Source: Verticillium longisporum | Taxonomy: Eukaryota > Ascomycota > Sordariomycetes > Glomerellales > Plectosphaerellaceae | Length of the DNA stretch: 64,000 nt | Reading direction: 5' to 3' | NCBI GenBank assembly: GCA_019188255.1 | Contig: JAETXT010000006.1 | Location: 1,426,001-1,490,000 of the forward strand | In this document: piece after piece, positions 34,553 through 45,345 of the stretch | Layout: each line of letters opens with the position of its first letter | Numbering within the stretch: the first letter of the stretch is position 1 | Translations under genes and position numbers: made by a program | Notes under the pieces: generated by a model | Told to the model about the DNA's origin: nothing | Seen by the model: the letters and a program-made list of their open reading frames with translations, nothing else | Databases searched by the model: none

Positions 34553-35074
34553 CCCCGAAACCCCCAGCCGCTTGCACGGCCACCACGGCCTCAGACTCCT
34601 CCGCTCCGCGGAATCCAACTCGTCCAGAGACTGCAACCCTTGGTTCACCATCTTCACACCCCTCTCATGAAGAGATCGCTTCTGAGTACGAAGGCGCTTC
34701 AAACGACTGAGAGCTTCCGCCACTTGAGACTGCAGCTCCTCCAAACGCGCCTCCTCATCCAGCTCCTTCTTGTCCAGCTTGCCTAGCTCCTGGGTGATGC
34801 GAGACACTACTATGGGTTAGCGGACTGAGAAAGCGAGAGAGACACCACTACAGGCACTCACGAGCGTTGACGGGCACCCCGAACCATCGCAGGAGCGACC
34901 GCGACGAACGCATTCGGAGCAGCGACTGACGCCCTCCACCATACGACACTTCCAACCCTTCCGTTGGCAGAAGGAACACGGCATGACGTCGTAGCCACGA
35001 AGCTCAATAAAATCAAACTGTTCTTGTCGCTTTCGAGCAGACAGGGACTTTGGTTTTTCGACACGACTCGACAT
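34452..35074 (-). CDS. Antisense accessory gene of the chromovirus: Zn2Cys6-like, coiled-coil protein
   Basis: Runs opposite to pol between integrase and 3' LTR. Exon 1 (35074-34862) encodes about 71 residues ending in six cysteines, C-x2-C-x6-C-x8-C-x2-C-x6-C (from CSFCQRKGWKC to RGRSC), the spacing of a fungal binuclear zinc cluster. A GTGAGT donor at 34861 and an AG near 34811-34814 define an intron of about 50 nt; the exact acceptor does not join in phase. Exon 2 is heptad-rich (LGKLDKKELDEEARLEELQ, VAEALSRLKRLRTQKRSL). Near 34600 the frame moves by -1 to a plausible C-terminus (VIDWSALGSFDPESLDF), stopping at 34454-34452 and overlapping the pol end by about 100 bp. From memory, similar ORFs recur in fungal genomes as hypothetical proteins; function unknown. 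Confidence 0.65.
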
Positions 35075-35162
35075 TTCGTTAGTATCATGAAGGAAGAACA
35101 AGTTGAGGGACATAATTACCTGGGGTGCGGCGCTTACAAGTAAGGGTCGCTGGGACATCGAC

Positions 35163-35176
35163 CTGGAGGAGGAGAA
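35163..35176 (+). promoter_or_regulatory. Polypurine tract of chromodomain element
   Basis: A purine run (GGAGGAGGAGAA) directly before the 3' LTR, as expected for plus-strand priming. Confidence 0.65.
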
Positions 35177-35179
35177 TCA

Positions 35180-35611
35180 TGTAACGCCCCAGCCCGGTCG
35201 TCACCAGGACACCAGGCAGGACACCCCGCAGGCGATCGGACGCGCCGCACGGACCCACAGGATCACTCACGTGACCGTGACCAGATCACGATTCTCAAAG
35301 TGATCCGGTCACTAACCACACCGTGACCCAAGCAACAGGATCACGACAAGAAAGGTGAGCCATCCAACATGGACTCACCAACCCAACACGACAAGGACAG
35401 AATGACAGGTATATAAGGACGGGCATTCGGTACTTGTAGATACATTCTTTCTCACGACAGTGATCAATCTAAGTCTTACCTTGTATCCATTGTAACGAGT
35501 GCGCAACGCCTTACGACACCACATCGTCTCAGAGTCACAACCTAAGCTTCTGCAAACAGCAACCCTAACCCTCTGACAGTGTTCCCCTTCGGAAGCTGCC
35601 AGGTCGTAACA
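35180..35611 (+). repeat. 3' LTR of chromodomain gypsy element
   Basis: 432 bp, identical to the 5' LTR except for one C in a homopolymer. Confidence 0.93.
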
Positions 35612-36867
35612 CTAGCCTAGGTATAGCCGATAAACGACTAATTATAGGGCTATTAGAGATACCCTATTAGGAAATAAGATATTAGAATTATATTAATAAG
35701 AAAATAAATTAAGAGCATAATCTACTAATCCCTAATAATAGCCTTAATTATACTATAGAATATATAAGCTCCCCTATAATACCCCTATAAGAGTATAATA
35801 AGAGAAACGAGCTACCCGCTATAGTCCTAGCGGAATACTACGAGTTTAAGGACGTATTCGATCTTAAATAAATAATAACCCTATCGTAATATTACTAATA
35901 GGATTATTCGATAAAACTCGAGGACGGAAAGAAACTACCCTTCGGACCTATTTACGCCCTAATAGAAAAGGAATTAGAAATATTAAAGGAATATATAAAC
36001 GATTTATTAAAAAAGGGATAGATTAGATACTCTACTAGCCCTACTAGTACCCCTATACTATTTATCCTAAAAAGGGTAGTAAGCTTAGGATATATATCGA
36101 CTATAGGGGACTTAATAAGATTACGAAGAAAGACCGTACCGCCCTCCTACTTATCTATAAGCTACTCGATTAATTAGTAATAGCTAGGTTATTTACGAAA
36201 TTAGACTTAAAAGATACTTATTACCGATTATATATTAAAATAGAGGACGAATAGAAAACGGTATTTAGAATAAAATATAGTTACTTCGAATACCTTATTA
36301 TACTATTTAGCCTCGCGAATGCACTAGCTACTTTCTAAATATATATTAATAAAGTACTAGCTAGCCTCGTAAATATAATATATATTATTTATATAGACGA
36401 TATCTTAATATATTTAATAATACTAGAAGAATATTAATAGAATACTAGAATAGTATTTAGAAGACTTCGAGAATAGAACCTCTACGTAAATCTAGAAAAA
36501 TACGACTTTAGTATAATAACGGTAGAGTTTCTAGGGTTTATAATCTCCCTATAAGCGTATATATTACGGAAGAACGAATTACTATAATAAAGGACTAGCC
36601 GACCCCCTAATCCTTAAAAGACCTCTAAGGATTCCTTAAGTTTATAGGCTTTTATAAGCGTTTTATTAAGAACTATTCGAAAATCGTAGCCCCCTAATTA
36701 ATAAGAACGCTAAATAACTAATAATAGACTTCTAGCTAAATACTATTAACCTAATAGCCTTCTAAAAACTAAAGTTTATATTTACGAGGGCTCTTATCCT
36801 CTAATACTTCGATAATAGATTAAAAACGAGAATTAAGCTTAATATATTAAACTTTATAATTAGAATA
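35612..36867 (+). mobile_element. RIP-mutated gypsy relic (RT region), left of pogo insertion
   Basis: CA/TG-depleted sequence that still reads as gypsy pol on the plus strand when RIP stops are ignored: LPFGPIYALSEKEL-like at about 35938, FVLKKGGKLRM-like near 36070, TKLDLKDAYHRLRI-like near 36200, YIDDILIY-like near 36390, FLGFIGFYKRFIKNYSK-like near 36640. It resumes at 38726 after the transposon. Confidence 0.85.
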
Positions 36868-36910
36868 ACGTACATGTACAGTGAGTGGGCCAGTACAGTG
36901 AGTGGACCAC
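36868..36910 (+). repeat. Left TIR of pogo-like element
   Basis: Begins ACGTACATGTACAGTGAG. The inner part is a 17-bp direct repeat (36876-36892 and 36893-36909) differing at one base. It is matched exactly by the reverse complement at the right end. Confidence 0.93.
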
Positions 36911-36966
36911 TTTCGCGTCATTCTCCAAACTTCAACATTCCACCTTACTTTTCTCTACAACCAGTC

Positions 36967-38601
36967 ATGGAAACACCTTCTCAAGACAGTCAGCTATTCC
37001 TTGCCCGTCAAGCAATGGAAAAAGATCCAGGGTTAAGCGCCCGACGTGCTGCAGCCATCTACAATGTCAGCCGAACGACTCTCGTTCGCCGCCAGAACGG
37101 CACCCCATCCCGAAGCGAAATCACATCCAAATTAAAGAAATTAACAATGCTAGAAGAGCAAACGATTGTCGAATACATACTAGACCTAGATTCCCGATCA
37201 TACCCCCTCGGTTGGATAGTGTTGGAGATATGGCGAATGTCCTGCTGGCGGCGCGCGACGCGCCACCCGTCGGACCGCGATGGGCTTCAAGATTCGTCAA
37301 ACGACAACCTGCGCTCCGGACGCGTATCTTTCGAAAGTACGACTATAAGAGGGCCCAATGCGAAGATCCCGACGCGATAAACGCGTGGTTTACGCTCGTA
37401 CGTAACATGGTCGCGAAGTACGGCGTGACGGACGAAGACACCTATAACTTCGATGAGACCGGTTTCCAAATGGGCGTTATCGCTAATGGAATGGTTGTTA
37501 CAAACTCTGAAAGACGTTCTAACGTTAAGATGAGACAGCCGGGTAATCGGGAATGGGTTACAGTGATCCAGGGCGTTGGCGCGACCGGATTCTGTGTCCC
37601 GCCATACATCGTTGTTGCGGGTAAATTTCACCTCTCGTCATGGTACGAAGAAGACGCGTTTCCTCGCGACTGGAAGGTCGCAACCTCTCCAAACGGCTGG
37701 ACTACGAATGATATTGGTCTCGATTGGATTCGGCACTTCGACCAACATACAAGGTCGCGTACTTCGGGCGCATTTCGCATTCTCATCCTAGACGGCCACG
37801 AAAGCCACCACTCCGCCAAATTCGAGCTTTACTGTAAGGAGAATAAGATCATTACACTTTGTATGCCTCCTCATTCGTCCCATCTACTCCAACCTCTCGA
37901 TGTCGGCTGTTTTGGACCGCTGAAGAAAGCGTACGGTCGGCAAATTGAGATGAAGATGAAGGCAGGTACAAACCATATCTCCAAGGAGGACTTCTTCCCA
38001 GCTTTTTTACGGCATTCCAGAATTCTATGACAGAAAAACATCCAGGGAGGTTTTCAAGGGGCTGGACTTACCCCCATGACCCAGAAGCAGTCCTTTCAAG
38101 GCTGGATGTGAAATTAAAGACACCAACGCCGCCAGGAACGTCTTCTGGACTCCCTAAGCCATGGGTGTGTAAGACTCCTACAAACCCGATTGAAGCCACT
38201 TCACAGTCCGAATTCATTAAGAATCGAATCTCCCGACACCAGGGAAGCTCACCAACATCAATGCTTCAGGCTATCGACCAATACACGAAGGGTACACACA
38301 AGATAATGCACCAGTTCGTCCTAATGGACGCAAGGCTCAAGATACTTGAAAGCGAGAATGCTACCCTTAGCCGACGTCGGAGAGCTAAAAAGTACGTCTC
38401 AGGGAAGGAGGGAGTATGACTCTAGGTGATGGACAAGACCAGATTGCCCAGAAGGAGGTAGATGTTCAGATGAGGGAGGAAACGAGGCAGAATCCGGGTC
38501 GCGCGACTCGGGCTATACCGAAGAAACGGACCTGTGGCACCTGTGGAAATACTGGCCATAACGCGAGAACTTGTCAGATGACTATATTATCTTCTGAATA
38601 A
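36967..38601 (+). pseudogene. pogo/Fot1-like DDE transposase with three -1 frame breaks
   Basis: ATG 36967 starts an N-terminal helix-turn-helix part (LSARRAAAIYNVSRTTLVRR). The frame changes near 37200, just after YILDLDSRS. The next frame holds the CENP-B-like HTH and catalytic DDE core: NFDETGFQMG, ILDGHESHH and MPPHSSHLLQPLDVGCFGPLKK, with the three catalytic aspartates present. A second -1 change occurs in the T6 run near 38003-38008 before TAFQNSMTEK-like sequence, and a third near 38394. The C-terminus carries a knuckle CGTCGNTGHNARTC (C-x2-C-x4-H-x4-C) and stops at 38601. As read it cannot make a full transposase, but all three breaks are single-base and in the same direction. Confidence 0.88.
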
Positions 38602-38680
38602 GGTAATGGGGCGTGATTTCAATTGATTTCCTATGTTTTTGTTTAGTTCTGGGTTGGAATGTTTGTCGGGTCGAGGTGAG

Positions 38681-38723
38681 GTGGTCCACTCACTGTACTG
38701 GCCCACTCACTGTACATGTACGT
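38681..38723 (-). repeat. Right TIR of pogo-like element
   Basis: Exact reverse complement of 36868-36910, followed by TA. Confidence 0.93.
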
Positions 38724-38725
38724 TA

Positions 38726-40564
38726 ATCCTATTTTAATTAGAGAATAGCTATTAGAAACCGGTTATATACTTTTTAAAAAAGCTTAAAAGTATAAAGCTA
38801 CGATATAATATACTAGAAATAGAAATAATAATAATTATAGAGTCTTTTAAGATATAGAGATAATACTTTACCTATAATAGATTAATAATTAAAGTCCTAA
38901 CCGATTACTTTAATTATAAATATCTTATAGAAAAACCGAAGATCTTAGGACGATAGGGAAGATAGTTATAAACGCTATTAGAGTTCGACTTTACTATTGA
39001 ATACTAGGCAAGCAATAGGAACCTAGCAGATAGCCTCTCTAGGAGGCCCGACTATAAGCTAAATTAGGGAGAATAGGAGTAGGCGAGGGCATATTACCTA
39101 CTATCGTAGATAAAACGATTCCTTAATATCGTTAGGGCTATTACTATAATAGACTAGTAGCTAGATAATAGAGGAATAAAAAGGGGGCAACTTATAGCGA
39201 GGTACGGCTTACCTCCCTAGGCTACTCTATAATAGGAGCATTTAACGGAACTAGCTATATAAACGATTAGCCGATAATTAATAATTAGATAGTAGCTTAC
39301 TTACTAGCGTCCTCCTTATAATAAGGGTACTCCCCGCTTATAGCGGGATTAAACTACTTATATATATAATCGCAATAGCGGAGGTATAGTAGGTCTCTAG
39401 CGGAGTACGCCTATCCGGGCTCCTAGCGAGGGTTAGGAGGAAGAGGAGCTATTACTCTATAGCTAATTAGCTATTAAACTATAGAGGAAACGTTAAAAAT
39501 AACTTACGAATAGGAAATTATTTAAATAATAGTATTACCGCTTTTAATTAATAAGCAATTAATAGGTAAATACTAGTAAACTTATAAATTATTCTTATCG
39601 AAGAATTAGAAAACCGGAATCGATCTAAGAACTATACTTAATTAATAACTATATAATAGCTAATCGCTAAAGGATTACTATAAAAGATATAAAAATAATA
39701 TTAAGAAGGGGAGGAATATTATTATCGTCGTTATTATTACTAAAGAAGAAGAAAAGACGGAAATAATAATTAGAAAATCCTCCTATAAATATACTAGAAA
39801 CCTATAATAGGCTACCCTAGAATAATAGCTATTTACTAAGTCTAAATAATAAGAAAGGAAAGAACGAAGAATAATAGATTAGTAAATCTATATTAAAAGG
39901 CGAGTAATTATTAATTAATTATAGAAGAAGCTTATTAGATTACTATTTAAGAATAGAATAATATAAGAATAATTAAATAGAATTAAAATAAAGAAGGAGA
40001 ATAGAAGAATATTAGAATAATAAAATTATATTAATAGGCTACTATCTACTAATTAGCTATAGAAGAGAACTATTAAATTATTAAATAAGAATAATGGAAG
40101 AATAAGAAATAGAACTAAAATAAGAAGAAAGATATATAGAAATACTAAATTATAGCTATTAGATAATAAAGAATTAACCTAGAAACCCTAGCTAATTAAT
40201 AGGAAGTACTTATTAAGATAGATATTTAAGAATTAGATAGAAACCTAGAATATATAGACGTCTTTAGACTAGATAATACTAAATAGCCTAAGAGAGAACT
40301 ACTTAGAACTTAATAAGGACCTTTAACCTAAATATTATATTATACTTCGGGACGAAGTAAAGAGAGAGACGGGGCATTATATTAGGACCTAAAGGAGGTA
40401 TAAGACTGATAAGGGATCGCCTATTATTTAATCGTAGGAATTAAGAAGAGAGGACCGAGCGTAGTAAGGGAATAGTTATAAGAAAGGTTAACGGACTAAG
40501 ATTTAGAGAAGGGCATTAATTATTCTATCTTCCTAGAGACCCCCAAGAGACTAATAGTTAATCC
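38726..40564 (+). mobile_element. RIP-mutated gypsy relic (RNase H and beyond), right of pogo insertion
   Basis: Continuation of the relic at 35612-36867. Around 39000-39055 the RNase H end is legible (PGKQNRNPADSLSRRPDY-like). CA/TG are depleted but slightly less completely than elsewhere (for example CA at 39006). Normal composition resumes at about 40565. Confidence 0.75.
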
Positions 40565-40762
40565 CTTCACTCATTGTACAAGACTCCTTAACACTAAGCA
40601 GCCTAGAACCCTTGCTCTTAAATCGGGACGTAATCAATAGTTTCGCAAACGATAGGCCTCCGGGCTTAATAGTAAGTTCTATACTATTGGGGTAAAGTCC
40701 GGGCTTGTGTTATGGAGTATCTTCACACTATGGAAGTTCGGCCTCGAATGGGGCAGGTAGCT

Positions 40763-41302
40763 TCACAGCAGCCACTCTGCGCTAACATCCGCTCTTGTAT
40801 CTACCATAAGTTTCACAATGGCAGTATTGCCACCCAGGAGGCGGCCCGTGAATCGTCGCCATAGACGCCTCCTTGGGCATAACATCCACCCCGTTCTCCA
40901 AGAAGAACTTCGCAGTCCAGCACAATCCTGCGAGGCAGACATATTACAATCGCGGCCCCTGTGTGCACCCCGGGTCACGAATCCAGTCTCCATCCTACTG
41001 ATACAAACGACACCAAGTGACCCAGTCCACTCAAATTTATCATTCTGCCCATGATGGTTCCCTCGGTCAGGCTGAATCACGCTCCCATTCGTTTCAGGCG
41101 GCGACATCACCCAGCCGAATGTCGTGGCGCGATGACCTCGACCATCAGACCGGAGCGGATCGACTCGAAGGTCCACATTAAGTCTCATCGAACATCGCCG
41201 AGACGTCGATCTTCTTCCATCTCCAGCGGTAGAGCGTAAATGGAGCTCACAGCCTAGTTTTTCGCATCTTAAAGTCTTCTCAGCATGGCAATGTGGCTTC
41301 AT
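40763..41302 (-). pseudogene. Degenerate ankyrin-repeat remnant
   Basis: Two ankyrin-like half repeats are readable on the minus strand in different frames: FLENGVDVMPKEA near 40870-40910 and GNTAIVKLMVDTRADVSA near 40770-40830, about one repeat apart. The rest has no recognisable sequence and frames are broken. It may be the remains of an NLR-type or ankyrin protein gene next to the NLR. Weak evidence. Confidence 0.4.
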
Positions 41303-41958
41303 TGAGATAGCGAATAGATAGGCGGCGGGCGTCGTTGTGGTTGATCGTGCAATTGGTCATGGGGCATCTGACCAGGAATCGGGAACCGTCAGCAGCCGGA
41401 TGAGTTCCGTCCTTGGCCAAGAATCCCCCTTCTGCCAGGACAAGTCAGCCGCTGGCCTCGCGACGTGGGATGACCCAGCTGCAGCTACAAGCACCGTGGT
41501 TTGTACGAGCTATGTTTTGACCATGCCAAGCGCGGCGCCCACCCACTGTTGGGCGACATGCAGATCCTCGACCCTTCTACTATGAGGTGGTTGTTGTCGA
41601 CAGGGACTTGGAGGCGGACGTATAAATACCCAATTCGATAAGTTCGTGCCATACCGTCGTGATATATTTGCCTCCATCTCGCTCCGAGCGCGACTGTGGA
41701 ATACTAGAGGCAGGTAGCGGGTTTGGCTCTGAACTCGGCTTGGCACAGAACGCTACGTTTCAATGGGGCGTCGGGATAAAAGCGTTGCATGTCATACATC
41801 TTGAAGTTCATCTTGTCGTTGTTGATTGTTGAGAAGAACGCAGATAAGCAGACGAAGACAGGATTACTGTCTTACAGTTTGAGTCAGGGTATTGCCACAA
41901 TACCGGAAGCCAGTCTACCTAGATAGTAGTGTTCATGTACAAAACCTTGAAAGCTAAC
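41303..41958. other. Non-coding or decayed sequence
   Basis: No convincing open frame or motif between the ankyrin remnant and the NLR stop codon. Confidence 0.4.
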
Positions 41959-44900
41959 TTAGAAGCCTTCCTGGGCCAACTCGTGAAGAAAGACCGTGAC
42001 CCATAGCAACAACATTGCCACGAAGGTGATGCCTGGCCAGGACGAGTCTTCGTCAATGAAGCCTACAATCTTTTCCCCTCGTATCCCGGTCATCGACATG
42101 CCGCCTTCCTTCAACGTTTCTATCTTGACGCATGCTTTTTCACGCTCCGCATAGATTCTTTCCCACCGCTCATCTTCGGCGTTGTCCAGGCAGGCAAGGA
42201 GAGCATGCATATTGTGGGGTTGGGCGTGATTTATGAAGTCGCGCAACTTCCAGCCTTGAATCCCGGTGCGAACTGTGCCGTCTGCGTGTCGTGGAAGTCT
42301 TAATTGCAATTGTTTTGGGGTTTTGCGGTGGATCTCTTTCGAAATCTCCACGTTCGTATTTTGCAAGAAGGGGGACAATTTCATTCGTTCCAAAACTACC
42401 AGGCCCTCGCTGTCAATGCATGAGATGATCAGTGAAGCTTTGTAACACATCCTTGTAGCACCAGTCAAGCCGCCGAAAGATGAGCCTTCAATATTGATGA
42501 CCAAGTCGAGAGCAGCCGTAGCAATGCCGTGCTTGAAGAAAAGTTCGAGTGTATCCCAGGCCTCTTCCATGCTGACGTCGAAAAGGCAGCCATATACCGT
42601 TTTGACGATTAAGAAATGCCAAAGATACTGTACGGTGCCATCCGTGATGTCCCAGAATCCGGAGTCGAATCGTATGTGTGACCGCAGTGACGGAGAGGCA
42701 CCCCATATCAGAACCTCAGCTGTTGCGAGCAATCTCTCCTCTTTTGAGCTTTCACCCAGCGTCATCGAACCCCGTACGGTATTAAGGGAATCCCAGCTGG
42801 AGATGGCAAGTATCATCATGAACAATCCTTGGCTCAATTCAAAGATTGATATTTGCGAAGATGGACACTGCTTACCGAGCCTCCACTTGACATATTCCAC
42901 CTTGCCAAAAGCCACGGCCATTACAATAGGCGATGATGTCGCAATAGACTGAAGGTAAGAAATTATGTTTCTGTAGGTGACATGTTTTTCTTTGGTCACC
43001 ATTGCCTCGACCAATTCGCGTTGTGGCTTGAACAGGCGGTCGAGGGCAGCTGAACAGGAATCGATGTTTTCGAACGCCTTCGTTCGAAAAGGGCTGCTTC
43101 CTGTTTCTCGTTCCTGGCCCATCAGGGCAAACAAGTCAGTCGAGAGATTGTTTCCCAGCAATCCGACTCTTCTGGTCAGGCGTTTTCTGGTCTGGAAGTA
43201 CTGATGTTCATGATCGTATAACAAGGAACGAAGTATCCAGCTGAGCGCCATGAGTACACTATCATCTGTTATATTGTGACCGTGGTATTCGCAGCTTTCC
43301 TTGAGTCTTGTTGATAAAAACTCCGGTATTGAGCGATGGTTGAATTGAATGTCGTTGTAAATTAATCCTTCAGACTGTGTGGCAATGCAGGAAACGAGGC
43401 CATTGGTACAGCTCACAATATTTGTCGTGTGACAGTCGAGCCAGCCGTCAACATCATCAGGCACTACAAATCTCGACATGAAATCGTCAGGAAGCTCTGC
43501 TGACATGTGCAAGCCTTCAAATAAGAGGGCCGCGTCGAGGGAGCAAAGACGCACGTTTCGACGACCGGTATACTCTCCTGTGAGCAGATAACCCTCCCAA
43601 CGGAGTACAATTGCTAGGAGCAGGTGCGCCTTGTATTGGTATTCGGGCTTGATGTCGTCAAGTATAGAGTCCAGATACTCTTCCATCTTCTTTGGTGTCT
43701 TGTCGACGATGTTTAGTATATTTGATATTGAGAAGCCATCGTTAAGGGCCGTGTGAATCCTCGGCAGGACTAATCTCGCCCAGAGAAAAACTCCCTCAGC
43801 GTGGTATGTAACTCGGTCGATCAAGCTGCTGCAGTTCTTGTCGCCATCCGAATGCAGCTGGTGGAATCGCTTGTTCTGAATCAGGCTGCTCGTAACATGT
43901 TTCTCGATATCTTGGTATGTAAAGTCTTGGAGCTTGATCCGATGACTTTTGCCTGCCATGTTTGAGAAATGTTCTCGACTGGCCACGCAGATCTTGATGT
44001 GTCCCTGTGAGACGTCGACCCACTCTTGAAGCAGAGTTGCCAATTGCCCGAGGGCCATATCCTCGCTATCATTGTCGAATTCGTCGAGGCCGTCAATGAA
44101 GAAACAAAACTTAGGATGTCCGGGCCCTTGATGCTTGATGAGTCTTTGGAAACCTTCCACAATGGCATCATGTCCGATGGTTACATAGATCGCTGTCTTC
44201 GAAAGCCAGCTGAGATGATGGCTTTCTGGGTCCCAATGTTCAGGGAAGGCTACTGCCGCGAGATGAGGAAAGCTCTCGATGATATCGTACACAAGACTAA
44301 TCACAAGACCTCTGATGGTCTTTTGCAGCATTGACCCTGGCTTCCAGAAGAAGAAAGATGCAAGACAAAGGGGCTTGTCGCCGGCCCAGTAGCTCAAGTG
44401 GCTCTTTGTGTCAGTGTTGTAGACAACGGACTTCATCAGCGTTGACTTTCCGGACCCAGGTTTGCCTTGAAAGTGGTAGAATCCGCTACCCTCGCGAAGC
44501 CAGCTGACAAATGTCGCGTGATATTTTCCACGAGTTCCCGGGCAATCTGTTGCAGACGAAGCGAAGACCCAGTGCAGAGTGGAACTCGTTGCTGGTGCAA
44601 TGGCATTAAGGCGAGAACCTCTCGTCGCGTCTTGCTGTCGCAGGCTCTCGAGAACCCCTTGCTGGTACATGTGCTCAAGGAGGCGAGGGAAATCCTGTTG
44701 TACAGCTTGGAAAGTCTCGATGCTTCTTGTCAGTTCATGAGAGGTGGATGACATCGGAAGTATTTGCAATTGGTCCGTGATATGTTTCAGGGCCCTTGCG
44801 TTTGAGTTTGAGTAGTCTTGTAACCTTGAAAGGCAGCGTAGAATCTGATTGGCTTTGGAGCTAGATTCGAGACCGCAGGTCAGCCTTTGGGTTTCTGCCG

Positions 44901-45345
44901 AGGTGAACTGATGGATTTACTTTGTACTCAGATCTAAAAGCCCTGAAAGCTTCTCTTTATGGGATTCCAAGATGGCCAGCCGCGCCTGGATTTCCTTACG
45001 CCGACGAATGACACTCCACATTGCGGGGAGAGAGGACCAGAAACCTTTCGGGCCTCTGACCTGGCAGAGTCTCAGGGTTTCCAATATTTCCAGGCTCGTC
45101 TTGTTGCAATCTTGGACGGCACGTCGAATCTGCACGTCAATCTGTTGACTTGGATCAGGGGAGGTAGTATCGAACTCTTCCATTGCCGCGACAAGGTCAT
45201 TGACACTTTTCTCCGCGTCGCTGTGTTCTCGGAGTTGGCCCTCTTCAGATTCATGGAGCTCTTTGCAAGTTTTGAGAGCCACGATAGCTACTTCGAGAAG
45301 CTGCAGAACGTTGCAAACGAGTGACAAGGCTACTAAAGCCTCCAT
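41959..45345 (-). CDS. NACHT-type NLR/STAND protein with one in-frame TAA
   Basis: A fungal NOD-like receptor of the kind involved in heterokaryon incompatibility or non-self recognition. From ATG 45345 the first 142 codons form a helical N-terminal domain typical of these proteins (MEALVALSLVCNVLQLLEVA). Codon 143 is TAA (44919-44917), after which the same frame continues without break to 41959. The NACHT ATPase follows: P-loop GKPGSGKST at about 294-302 and Walker B CFFIDGLDEFD at about 414-424. A long C-terminal region has no obvious repeats. A hydrophobic segment (ITFVAMLLLWVTVFL) lies near the C-terminus. The TAA sits in AAG-TAA-ATC and could derive from CAA by a RIP-type C-to-T change. 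A short intron cannot remove it. Translation may instead restart downstream. Confidence 0.85.

Larger units (their letters stand above)
28790..35611 (+). mobile_element. Ty3/gypsy chromodomain retrotransposon (chromovirus)
   Basis: 6.8 kb with LTRs beginning TGTAACGCC and ending GTCGTAACA, 433 and 432 bp, differing by one C in a C run. Order: Gag with CCHC knuckle, a Cys/His-rich linker, protease, RT, RNase H, integrase, chromodomain, then an antisense gene and a polypurine tract before the 3' LTR. Base composition is normal although both flanks are RIPed. I find no target-site duplication (AAGGG left, CTAGC right), and the two flanks look like different relics, so recombination or a flank deletion is possible. 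Coding frames are interrupted by four -1 changes. Confidence 0.93.
36868..38723 (+). mobile_element. pogo/Fot1-like Tc1-mariner superfamily DNA transposon
   Basis: 1856 bp with perfect 43-bp terminal inverted repeats (36868-36910 and 38681-38723), flanked by TA target duplications (36866-36867 and 38724-38725), and carrying a DDE transposase with a C-terminal CCHC knuckle. Composition is normal although it sits inside a RIPed gypsy relic, so it inserted after that relic was mutated. Each TIR contains two tandem near-identical 17-bp units. Confidence 0.93.
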
